This document shows positions 11,780 through 22,199 of a stretch of 64,000 bases of DNA, one piece after another (within the stretch, counting starts at the first letter, position 1; each line of letters starts with the position of its first letter). The notes under the pieces are model-generated. The model was not told the DNA's origin and did no database searches. It saw nothing but the letters and a program-made list of their open reading frames with translations. The stretch is from Ziziphus jujuba (lineage: Eukaryota; Streptophyta; Magnoliopsida; Rosales; Rhamnaceae): the NCBI RefSeq assembly GCF_031755915.1, contig NC_083385.1, positions 17,877,001 through 17,941,000 on the forward strand, in the 5' to 3' direction. A program made the position numbers and the translations under genes.

Positions 11780-13293
11780 TATATTGGTATATGCTGGAAC
11801 ATTTTAATACGATAATTATGGATATCATTTAAATAGTTATATAAATAAAATAGATTGTCGATTACTGTATACCATATTGTACCATGGATATGGATTTTTT
11901 GGACCATGGTTGTGCATGCTTATTTGACGATTCCTTACTTGATCACAAAATTCTTGAAGTTTGATGGGAGGTCCAGCTTGTGGTGCTTTTGGGATGCCAA
12001 GGAACTCATTGCCAGTTTTCTCTTCCTCTGATTGTTGACAACACACTGGAGCGATAGTAAGGTCATGCAACAAGTTATGGTAATAAATAGGATACATATG
12101 ATTATTATTGTTACACTAAGATTACAGTAAATAGTTATTATATTTTTTATTACCGATAGTTTTGATTTCATAACTTGTAAAAATATTATTTTATTATAAG
12201 ATGGAGGATATTAATTTGTTTTAATTTTCTTATTCTATGATTTATGAAATTGTTATGGTGAGGATAATTAAGTGTTTTGTGAAAATGATTTGTCAAAATA
12301 GGAAAACTTTTAAAAAGTGAAAGTGAGGTTATGAGAGAAATGATTTTTAAGAATAACATTTATTTTCATAATACCATGTATACTTGTTTACTCATTAAAC
12401 TTGTCTCATAATTTTATATTTTTAAATTATTTTCTTTAGGCCTCGGCTGACAATTGGTGCATGTTATGTTTGGGCATTGATCATCATGCTCACCTTCGTA
12501 CTTTTTTTCATTATCACATCTTCAAATTTGACACATTTCTATTGTTGATGTAATATCTTTTTTTCTGCTTTCTTATGATTCTATTATATATTGTTTTATT
12601 TACATTTACGGTATATTTAGATAAAAATAAATTCAGTAGGAATCTATTTTCCTTTGAAAAGTGATAATTTTTTTTTATTTCGATATTTATTGTAAGGTGG
12701 AAAAGTGTTAGTCCAAGGAATTAGATTCCCATCAACGTAGAAAAATATGTGGAAAAATTGTTCTTACCTATATAGGTGTTATTTTGAGAATTTCAAAGAA
12801 AATAGTTTTGGAATTTTTTCAAAATACATATTTGCCATTAATTTATTATACAATATTAAAATTAATTATTTATAAATCACAAATTTCCTATTACTCATCA
12901 AACAGATTAAGAGAAAAATTAATTCTCACAAACTAAATCCCAAAAATCAAATTCCCTCAAATTAATTCTCACGAACTAAATCCCAAAAATCAAATTTCCT
13001 TTTAACTTTGACATTTCCCAAACGAGCTTTAGAATAATTTATTTTCTTTTAGAATGCTTTGGTGGATAGATATGATAGGTATACTTGTTTTTATTTTTCT
13101 TTCTCTTGAGTTAGAACCTGTGATAGGTATAATTATGATTTTAGAATCTTTATTAAAAGTAATTATTTTTTTTTGTTTATACTATTGAAATATATCCAAT
13201 TTAGAGGAAGGTTCCACTGAACTCTTGGTACCGATTTAGTAGGATTTTCCTAGACGAAGCCATTTTAGATACTCGGAAAGAGCCCCGTGAGCA
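10401..13293 (+). repeat. 3' LTR of the Ty3/gypsy element
   Basis: The LTR runs from the polypurine tract to about 13293. A TATA-type box lies at 10689-10698, followed by a GC-richer leader (about 10740-11060), as expected of U3 and R. From about 11150 on it matches the left LTR copy. It contains a (TA)n tract at 11746-11776 and an apparent insertion at about 12608-13027 that the left copy lacks. The small open frame at 10847-11065 lies in the leader and has no recognisable product. Confidence 0.65.
12608..13027. mobile_element. Unclassified insertion inside the right LTR
   Basis: About 420 bp is present here but absent from the matching position of the left LTR (near 3297-3320). It contains a 43-bp direct tandem repeat (from 12917 and from 12960). 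The ends are only weakly inverted and no target duplication could be fixed, so the class is unknown; a MITE-like element is one possibility. Confidence 0.5.
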
Positions 13294-13933
13294 ATCCTAA
13301 TAGTTTTAGTATCAACTTTCTATTATTAGCCCTTGGATAATATAAAAAATTAAGATTCAAAATTTAATTATTGATCAATTTAAGGACATTATTAAAACTT
13401 CTTTGGGTAAAATGAACCCTATAGAAATTCAAATAACCATAAATAAAATATTTAATCCCAATCCTTGAAGCAATTCAATAACTAAAAAATAAAATTCTCA
13501 CAGCAAAATCATCAAATCGATTTGATATGAATCTAGTTGCAATCCTATTTTGATTAAATTGAAGAAACTTATATGGCAAATGTTTATACGTTAATTGAAT
13601 TATCAATTGTTATTTGAATTTAAATTTTAAAATCTAAAATATGATTTGTCAACCTTTAATACTTGCCATGTAAAAAATCTTGTTTAATAAAATTAAAAAT
13701 TCCATAATTAGAGAATTATTGTATATATATATATATATAATATTTCTTAAAATACCATGATCAGCCAATATCTAAAATTAAATTTCACCACCCAGTAAAA
13801 CCCATATTGGCAAACGGCATTATTCTCAAAGTTGGCAAAATGTTGAAAAGTATAACCTTTGTTCTTTTTTTTCTTTTTTTAATTACCCCTTGAAACCTGA
13901 AATTTTTTCCTTTCTCATTGTTCCCATGTTACT

Positions 13934-13936
<3 letters not shown>

Positions 13937-13993
<57 letters not shown>
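13937..13993. repeat. Long (TA)n microsatellite
   Basis: About 56 bases of almost pure TA repeat, among the longest in the window. Confidence 0.95.
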
Positions 13994-13995
<2 letters not shown>

Positions 13996-14585
13996 ATATA
14001 TGATTGTACCCAAGAGCAATTATTAAGTAACGTGGCATTAGAATAAGTAAGTCATTTTACGCTACTTAATTACTTGTAAAACCCAATTGTCTTATGCACA
14101 AACGAATCCGAAAATAGATTATTTGATGATTATATATAGTTCCCAGCAATGAAATATTAAAATTCAACCGAAAAAAAAAAAGAAAAAAGAAAAAGGCAAT
14201 GAAGTTTTAAAAATGATCCATTGACACTATTTGATATTTCGTTAACAATTTTCTTTCAGAAACATTTTGATATATTACTGCCTTCTTTGAGGTAAGGCTA
14301 TAATCAAGGGAGCTGGAAAATCATATGGTCATTATTTATGTAACATATTTTATATATTACAGAAGCACAAGATTTTTATCATACATGTCATCATTACTAG
14401 GTTAAAAAATCTAATTAATTGATTATGCTTGAATCTAGACATGGCAATCACTTCCTATGAATGCTTCCAAACAACAATTGGTTTGTTTTTTTTTTGTTTT
14501 TTTAATAAAAAAAATCAGGAGCCAGAAATTGGATAGGCAAGAGCCAGCAAAGCTTAATGATTCTGACATTTATGGATCTACATCA

Positions 14586-14670
14586 GCAGATAGATTTCAA
14601 CTTTCTTTTCTGTTTTTTTATCAAACTACATGAGCAGATAGATTTCAACTTTCTTTTCTGTTTTTTTATT
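14586..14670. repeat. Short tandem duplication, 47-bp period
   Basis: A segment starting GCAGATAGATTTCAACTTTC occurs at about 14586 and again at about 14633, nearly identical over about 36 bases. Confidence 0.9.
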
Positions 14671-15723
14671 GGTTGTTGAACGCCATAATATTGATTTGAC
14701 AAGAATAAGAAAATCTTTCTTTTTTTTCCTCCCCTGGAGAAACAAGAAAATCTTATTATAATCATTAACTAGTGGGCTATATTTTATATTAAGATCATGA
14801 CATTAAATATGCATGTATACCATCAATTTTTTATCAAAATATTTTAATAAAATTTTTATTAAAACTATCAAAAATGTATTATCAAAATGTTTTAATAAAA
14901 AATTATTAAAATATTTTGACAGATTTTTAATTAAAATTTTTTTATTAATTTTTAAATATTTTTTAACATCAAAATTTAAAAATATTTTAACATTATAAAT
15001 AAATTTAATAATATATTAAAATTTCTATAGCAAACGTTATTGAAAGTTCTATGGTATTATATCAGTTTTTTTATTTATTAGCTTTTATATCATAGAAATG
15101 TTAAAATTTAAAATTTAAAAATAATTAAATATAAATTAAATTTAACAAATAAATAAATATATATATATATATAATGTATTACAAATTTACAATGTGATAA
15201 TTTAACTAGCTGGGCATTAAACAGTTCACTTTTTTGGCTAAATTTTTAATACTAAAAAATAAAAATAAAATATATTTTAAATTAATATTGTAACATATAA
15301 TTTGCAATTCTTTCTGGTTAACCAAAAGGTGAGCTAGTATCTATGAGCTAGCCATGCATCTACCTCATCATTACATTTGATTTTTTATGTTTTATCATTT
15401 AAAATAATTTTTCTGTTTATTTTATTTTTAAATTTACAAACTTTCAATTGTAAATATAAATAACTTATTAATTGAATTAATTTTACTTGACAACAAATAT
15501 ATCAAATTAGGCAAGAAAATGCTGAAGACCGTCCATTATTAACGATGCTGCCAACATTTTTGGTTCTTTTTCTAAACAGGTTAAACTATTTTTATATAAA
15601 TCTAACAATTTTTGAGTTTTAAAATAGAATGTATCAGAAACATGTAATTCTACTTTTGTTTATTTACATAACTCATTAATTTATCACCAAATATAAATGA
15701 AATTTTGAAGCTAACAAAAAAGG

Positions 15724-15754
<31 letters not shown>

Positions 15755-17505
15755 GACTAAACTTGTATTGTCCAACTAAGATAATAGTTCATGACAAAAT
15801 CATCTATCAATCAATCAAACGTAACCCCTTTTGTTTTTTTTCTTCTATCTTTTTTCTCTTTTCCGGGTGAGAAACAAATTAGAGCAATCTAGATCCATCT
15901 CTGTTTATTTTTCTCTTTGTTTGATAGTGATTCAAATTAATCCAACTTTCTACTGCCTATAATAAAGACAAATGGTGGTTGGTTAAGCTTAAAAGCATCT
16001 CAAAAATGTCATACAAATTACATGTCCATCACATGAAATGCGTCATACTTTGTTTCCTCCGTAAAAAGAAAAACAAAAAAAAAAAAATTAAAAAAAAAAT
16101 ACTAGAGCCAAGCCCGTTAGGCTATACAAGGCATTTTTTATATTTTATTTTTCTCTTTATGCTATTCTTTTTCTTCTTTCATATGCTATTTGCCTTTTTC
16201 TTTTTGGTCACATATGGCTTATCTTCTCCCTTTTATAATATAAAGATATAAAATGATGCCCTTTTATTACGCATGGTCTTTAAAAGCTCTCTCTTTTAGC
16301 TAATATTTCAAAAATAGACCATTTTAAAGTAATAATCAACAATCAACAAATAATTTTTAGATTAAGAATATATTTAAATTCAGATTCTTAGCTGATTGTA
16401 TTAGAGAAAAGAACGGAATCCCCACAAGACACATAATTAAAACCTGTAAAGTCGAATGACCCACTTGGGCTGGTCATCAACCTTTTTCTTCCTTTTTTTC
16501 TTTTTTCTCAAAGTGCAACCTTCATATATATATATAAATCCCATTTCACACTACTTTTGCCTCAAAATGCGATGCTTTACACACCAAAATGAAAAATCTT
16601 AGGGTGAAGTGAACTATTCAAAAAGCAATTGTTTGAATTCTAATAATAAATGGAATTTTATTATTATTATTGTTATTATTGTAAGAGGAAGAAATAAGGG
16701 TCTTAGTTTGCCAAGCTACCTTTGTGAGGATTCTAGATGACCCACATTAGGACTTTCCAGTCTATTTCCTTTTTCTCCCTGAATTTGGTATTGCAGTGTG
16801 AACTAACTTTAGATTGCTGAGATCAGGAAAGAATAAGAACATTGGATATATTTTTTTAATTTGTGTATATATATATATATATAGATATTGTAACTCTTAG
16901 GGATGTGGAGAAGTTATGACTCTAGGTGGGGGTGGTGGCATTCCAAATTCCTTATCTGAAGAAGGAAGGGATAAGATAGTGTAGATTGTATTATTATAAG
17001 AGTTACTGTAAAGTGGGCTCAATGGTTTCAGGCTTTCCCATATGTCCTATTGCAATCTGCAGTGCTGCGGATAAGAAAGTTGTAGAAGCTACTAAAAGCA
17101 GGGCAATTCCCATTTACTTTCCTTTCTATCTTGTTTTTTTTTCTTTTTTTTTTCTTTTTCTTTTTTGATAAATTATACAAATTGCATCTTCTGTTTTTTT
17201 TTTTGTTTTTTTTTTTTTAAAAGAAATTCCACGAACCCTTTTCACACATTCTCTTTCGTAGCCAAAGTTTGAAAATTGATGGTCAACAAACTTTAATTTT
17301 TTATATTCAATATAAAATATTAAAGATAAAAGTTGCCTTTAAATTTAACATATATACATAAACAAATTTAAAATAAAAGAACAAAATTTAAATATTTTTT
17401 TATAGTTATGGCTTTTTTTAAAATAAATTTATTGATAAAATAACTTCTAAAGGATGGGATAGTTATTTTATCATTATTTTATATTTTATATTGAGGATAT
17501 TTTTG

Positions 17506-17538
<33 letters not shown>

Positions 17539-19142
17539 TTGGAAAAATAAACCATATTGATCCTCACAATTTAAATTTTGATTAAGAGAAGAAAAATATG
17601 AGAAAGAAAATTGAAACTACAAATGAAATATATGCAATTTTTAGAAAATAAAGGGTATATATCAAAAAATTTGAAAGTAAAAGGGGAGTTTATTTAATAT
17701 ATCATTTTATTTTCACTTGTTTTTGCTAATTAAGATATTCACTTATTTTATCTCTAAAAATAACAAAATGAAAAATTATGGAAAATTCAGACCCAAACTA
17801 TTGAGTATTATTTATGTTTAAGCAACGAATATTACTATTCTATGACTTTTTGTTAGACCTTTGTTTTTTTTTTTTTTTTTAATCTATAATACATTTGCAA
17901 TTTAAGATGGAAATACTTGAGCAAATGACAATCTTTAACATTTATGTCAATAAATTATGAACATATCAGATTCTACTTATATATATCTTTTTGAAATAGA
18001 ATTCTTTTGATTGTTTTTTTTTTTTTTTTTTTTGGGGGTGAATTTTAAATTTTCATTGAAAATGCATGTTTGACTACACTTTATGTATCAAAGATGCTTG
18101 GAACCTCATATGTTAAGGACCTAGTTCCTTTCTAACATTTACACAAATAAAACTAGTGGGAAATTATAAATAAATAAATGGTGGATTTGGAAATTATTTG
18201 CATGTTAAAGTTAAACTAACAAGAGTAATATCTAATACTTGTATGTACTGTGTATTTGATATTCATGCATTATTAATTTTGATCATGGTTCTACAATTTT
18301 AAGACTTCAAGAGTTATTTTTATTATTATTACTATACTCAATAAATTATTTGGTATTTTATTGTTATGTAAGTTCCTGAACTAATCTTGCTAGACAAACT
18401 TAAGGTCAACAAACCTCCATGTTCAATTAAATCTTTTTTTATTTCTTAGGTATAGAAATGGGAAAAACTAAATTAATTTTTTAATCATGATACGAAGAAA
18501 CTAGTATTTCTATTTCACAAATTCTATTTGAATAAAAAGTATAAATTGAAAAGAAAGAGAAAGAGGAAATGCGCACTCGTATATAAGTCTGACTATCAAG
18601 TTGAAAAAAGCATTTTATATCTTCGAATCGAAATACATTTTCAAAAAGATATCAACTTTAATTTTGTTTGTTCCTTGTCATGAAAGCAAAAGAGTATAAA
18701 AATCAAAACCCAATTCTGATTCTGAGCATTCAAGAGTAATAAACTGTTTAAAATAATAACTCATTCTGTATCTATTCCAATTTAACTTTATTTTGACTTT
18801 TAATTAGAAAAATGGAGCATAAATCCTACCAACTCTTTCTTTTCTTTTTTCTTCATATTCGATGGTGAGATTCAAACTCTAAGAAAAAAATAAAAAAGTT
18901 TTCTACTAAGATGTCACCATGGGAGCAACTCTTTTAACTGTTTGAAAGCAATAAAAATTGATAGGGTTATTTATACAGCCTAATGATGAATTATCAGTGA
19001 AAAAAAAATAATTTAGTTGATAAATTATTGACGTGAATGCTCTTCTAATTTTGTATACTGAATCTAGCAGAATTATGCATATATATCCATTAAAAGTTAA
19101 AAACTATGCATATACATGCATAAAAAAAATTAAATAAAATAG

Positions 19143-19246
19143 AATAAAACTATTATACAAGAGAATTAAATAAATTATGCATAATTAAAATCATATCTAC
19201 ACATAAAACTATTATCCAATAGAATTAAATCAGTTATGCATAATTG
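19143..19246. repeat. Short tandem duplication, 61-bp period
   Basis: Segments starting ATAAAACTATTAT and ending TTATGCATAATT occur at about 19143-19186 and 19204-19246 with a few differences. Confidence 0.85.
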
Positions 19247-20198
19247 ATTTCATAAATAAACGGGTCAAAAGTGCATAATTAAATTGAAGTGAGAAAACAA
19301 CAGCATGAGAGGCAATGTGAAACTTTTTGTAATTTGGAAGGTAATGTGTAAAATGTGTAATGGTTCAAGAGACCTAAATGTACTTACGCAGATTGATATT
19401 ATCAACTCAAATATCATCAAAAGGATTTTGACAATTTTGTTCAATCAAAATACCATCGTATGCTAGAAACACCATTCGCTTAATAAAAAAGATACTTAGC
19501 AACTAAAATTAAAAACGTAGAAAAAAAGATAGCGAAATCATGCAAGTTTAACAGGGAGGTTTGCCGCAGTTAGTGCCACTCGTTTTGTTAAAGTAGGGGG
19601 CTAAAGAGAGCATCAACGATTAGACAGGTTTTCCTTTTATCCAACAAGCCCATGCCTCACTTGCCACAATTTATATACAAAGAAAAGTGCGCTGATTACG
19701 CTGTTTTGCAATTATTTGTTCAACTTTTAATTCCCCATTTCATCTTCTTTTTTTTAATGCAAAAGAAAAAACTCAAACCACAAACCCCAAAACAAAAAGC
19801 GATAAGATCAAAACAAATATCACATGCTCACCGTGTACATACACAAAACACAAAAAAAGTAGATTACTTATATTCATGGAAGACATGTTTTTAATTACAT
19901 TCACCTAGAGAATACTAGATAATCTCCATGGTCATGCAAGGAAAAAAACTACCAGCAGACCCATATAGAGAAACCATTTTTTCTTTTTTCACTGACTGGA
20001 CTCCTAAACAGACTCATCAAAGCTAAAACCTCTGCAAATATTTAAAAAAGCTCATTGCAGAAGTCAGCTTCTTTTCTTAAACACCAAACTGGACCTAAAC
20101 TAAGGGGGGAGAAAAAAAAAAAAAGACCCGAAAGTACTTGAACCAAACTAGAAAAATAGACAAAATATTACAGAGATAATTAACTAGAAAGTAAAATT

Positions 20199-21362
20199 TT
20201 AGATAGCTGCCCAATCAATCTCCTCAGAAGGGTATTTCTCCAAACCAAAATTCTCCATGTCACTATTCCACTGAGAATCTGAGAAATCCAAGAAAGTGAT
20301 CTCAGATTCGGGGGAAGAAGATCCTGCCAATGATGATGACGTCGACTCATCTGACAAAGATGGCGACGACAAGGCCTCCACTTTACAACACCGATTATCA
20401 GCGACAAATGATTCACATTCGCTCTTCAATTCACCTGTTAATGAGTTCTCGGAGACCATCTTGGCCTGTGAAGGAGCTGAAATCGTTGGCTTTTCCTCAG
20501 CGACAGAACAAAGCTCCCCTGTATTACTACTACTACCCTGTTTCTGCGAGTTAGCCAAGCTCTGGCAAATAGCTTGGAGTTTCGCATCCACCGAGGAATG
20601 GAGAGGCTTGTAGTCGCCGAATTCGCCTGAAATATGAGCTCCTTGGTGCCGGAGATGAGGGAAATTGAGGCGAGCGAAATCTCCCCTGAGCTTATAAGCA
20701 GCTTTATCATAAGCCAAAGCCGCTTCTTCAGCTGTGTCATAGGTGCCGAGCCAGAGTCTGGTTCGATTCTTAGGAAGTCTGATCTCGGCGACCCATTTGC
20801 CCCAATGCCGCTGTCTCACTCCCCTGTAAAGCTTCGTGGTGGGTTTTGATGGAGTACCGATTTGCTTCATGGGAATGGATTTTGGGCTCAGGTAGTTGTT
20901 GAGGTTGGGATTGGTTTGGCGTTGCCACTGGTTAGACAACATGTCTTGCTGCTGTTTCTGCTGTTGTTGGTAATAGATTTGGGCTTGGATTTGAAGAATC
21001 TGAGATTGGGTGAGTTGGTTAAGACCTATTGAACCTGTTTGCTCAAAACCCATCTGGTTGTAGCCAGAGAACCCTTGGGAAAACATGTGGGTACTCGATG
21101 GGGAGCAAAAATCAGGGTACAGATTGGTCTGAGAAGAGGAAGAAATTGGAGAATAAGAGCAAGAAGGGTAAGAAGAGAAATGAGAAGAAGAAGAAGAAGA
21201 GCAAGGAGAAGAAGGAGAAGCTGGTAAAGAAGTAATGGAAGAGGTCGATGAAGCACTTTTCATAAAAGGTTCAAGTGCTTTCATGAGCTCCTCTCTAAAC
21301 GGATCTGAGAAAACCACTGGATTTGTGCTGCTGCTGCTGTAAATATCTATAGCTGCTGCCAT
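20199..21362 (-). CDS. RAP2-4: AP2/ERF transcription factor, RAP2-4 type (ERF group A-6)
   Basis: A nuclear transcription factor predicted at 387 aa from a single uninterrupted frame. The AP2/ERF DNA-binding domain lies at about residues 178-235, with the Tyr-Arg-Gly-Val-Arg-Gln start, Trp-Gly-Lys-Trp-Val-Ala-Glu-Ile-Arg, the Trp-Leu-Gly-Thr core and the Ala-Tyr-Asp-Lys-Ala-Ala helix. Leu follows Glu-Ile-Arg, as in the A-6 group. The N-terminal Met-Ala-Ala-Ala start, the [11 protein letters not shown] motif after the domain and the acidic C-terminus (about 351-387) all match Arabidopsis RAP2.4, a drought, cold and light-response regulator that binds GCC-box/DRE sites. I chose the ATG at 21362 because it restores the family N-terminus; an in-frame ATG 17 codons upstream adds a non-family hydrophobic stretch. 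A Ser-rich segment (about 38-78) and a Gln-rich segment (about 130-139) are low complexity. No break is seen. Confidence 0.93.
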   Translation of the reverse strand: MAAAIDIYSSSSTNPVVFSDPFREELMKALEPFMKSASSTSSITSLPASPSSPCSSSSSSHFSSYPSCSYSPISSSSQTNLYPDFCSPSSTHMFSQGFSGYNQMGFEQTGSIGLNQLTQSQILQIQAQIYYQQQQKQQQDMLSNQWQRQTNPNLNNYLSPKSIPMKQIGTPSKPTTKLYRGVRQRHWGKWVAEIRLPKNRTRLWLGTYDTAEEAALAYDKAAYKLRGDFARLNFPHLRHQGAHISGEFGDYKPLHSSVDAKLQAICQSLANSQKQGSSSNTGELCSVAEEKPTISAPSQAKMVSENSLTGELKSECESFVADNRCCKVEALSSPSLSDESTSSSLAGSSSPESEITFLDFSDSQWNSDMENFGLEKYPSEEIDWAAI

Positions 21363-21935
21363 GTCTTTCTCAACAAAGTAAACCAAAGAAATTGTTAAAA
21401 GACAGACAAACAAACAAGAACCAAAAAGAAAATGTTAAAAGCCTGTTTCTTTCCAAAACCAAAGAACAGGTAATACTTATATAAGAGAAGAAGAAAAACC
21501 CAGTAAATATTAAAGGTTCTTTGCACAAAGAAAACCAAAAACCACCTCGAGGGATAGAAAAACAAACCCTCTTAGCCGATCACAGAACAAAAAAAAAAAA
21601 CACTATTTACCCAAAAAAAAAAATCTGGATCTCTATTCTGAATCACCTGGCTTTCAAAAGCACCCTTCTGGGTTTTGCTTTTTCTTTTTTTTTTTTTTTT
21701 TTTATCTCTCTTCAAATCAATACGCAAATGAAAAACAAACCCAAAAACCAGAACTTCGAAAGACAGACGATGACAGAAAGGGATACAGAGAATCGGGGAT
21801 TAAAGAGAAGGGGGGTAAAAAGAAAAGAAGAAGATGATCAAATTCACCGTTGCAGATGAAGAACACCCAGAACAAAGAAAGAAGACAGCGCTTTCTCTCT
21901 CTTTTTTTTTTTATCTCTGTTTTTCTCACTTGTGA
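21363..21935 (-). other. Probable 5' leader of the RAP2-4 gene
   Basis: The sequence between the proposed TATA box and the start codon is long (about 570 bases), purine/pyrimidine-skewed and free of a supported coding frame. It contains possible GT and AG splice sites, so a leader intron is possible but not shown. Confidence 0.45.
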
Positions 21936-21959
21936 AATGCTTGGGGTCACCTTCTCTGT

Positions 21960-21966
21960 TTATATA
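21960..21966 (-). promoter_or_regulatory. TATA box of the RAP2-4 gene
   Basis: On the - strand the sequence reads TATATAA within GGGGTTATATAAACAG, upstream of a pyrimidine-rich leader. Transcription would start near 21930. Confidence 0.55.
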
Positions 21967-22149
21967 ACCCCTTCGGCCCATGGATTTACCTTTTCTAAAA
22001 CCTCCGATTCTCTCTCTCTCTCTCTCTAACCACGTTTTTTTCTTTTTTTTAAATAATCACCCTCCTTCCTCGTCAACTTCAAAGATGCTTTATTCGATGT
22101 GGGCTATCCATTCACAAGAAGACACGTTGTATTCATTGTATCTGTGTTT

Positions 22150-22160
22150 GCCACGTGTCA
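22150..22160. promoter_or_regulatory. G-box/ABRE-type site upstream of RAP2-4
   Basis: GCCACGTGTCA contains the palindromic G-box CACGTG (22152-22157), the binding core for plant bZIP and bHLH factors, about 190 bases upstream of the TATA box. A TGACGT element follows at 22188-22193. The sites are seen; regulation by ABA or light is inferred. Confidence 0.5.
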
Positions 22161-22199
22161 ATGAACAAGAGGCCGGTCTACCCGTGCTGACGTTGGATT

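Larger units (their letters stand above)
1830..13293 (+). mobile_element. Degenerate Ty3/gypsy LTR retrotransposon with nested insertions
   Basis: Two diverged LTR-like copies flank a degenerate gag-pol region. The internal order is primer-binding site, gag, protease, reverse transcriptase, RNase H, integrase and a chromodomain-type C-terminus, which is the order of plant chromoviral Ty3/gypsy elements (Tekay/Del-like, inferred from the integrase and C-terminal motifs). Every coding domain carries stops or frameshifts, so the element is dead. The LTRs differ strongly, which implies an old insertion. Two later insertions split the integrase (7455-8618 and about 8712-9832) and a third lies in the 3' LTR (about 12608-13027). 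Outer limits are approximate because the left LTR lacks a recognisable 5' half. Confidence 0.85.
13294..20100. other. AT-rich intergenic stretch
   Basis: No gene is supported here. It holds (TA)n at 13937-13993, poly-A/poly-T runs (for example 15725-15756, 17862-17881 and 18014-18035), (TTA)n at 17509-17537, a 47-bp-spaced tandem repeat at 14586-14670 and a 61-bp tandem repeat at 19143-19246. The open frames over this interval are low-complexity Phe/Lys/Leu-rich and look accidental. The last part, near 20100, probably holds the 3' UTR of the RAP2-4 gene. Confidence 0.6.

Noticed and set aside
16868..17168. Short open frame at 16986-17168
   Set aside because: Ends in a Phe-rich poly-T translation; no recognisable product.
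20296..20849. Several + strand open frames over the RAP2-4 gene
   Set aside because: They are antisense shadows of the Ser/acid-rich coding sequence and have no domain.
21363..21413. Upstream in-frame ATG extending RAP2-4 by 17 residues
   Set aside because: The extension is hydrophobic and unlike the family; the next ATG restores the family's Met-Ala-Ala-Ala N-terminus.
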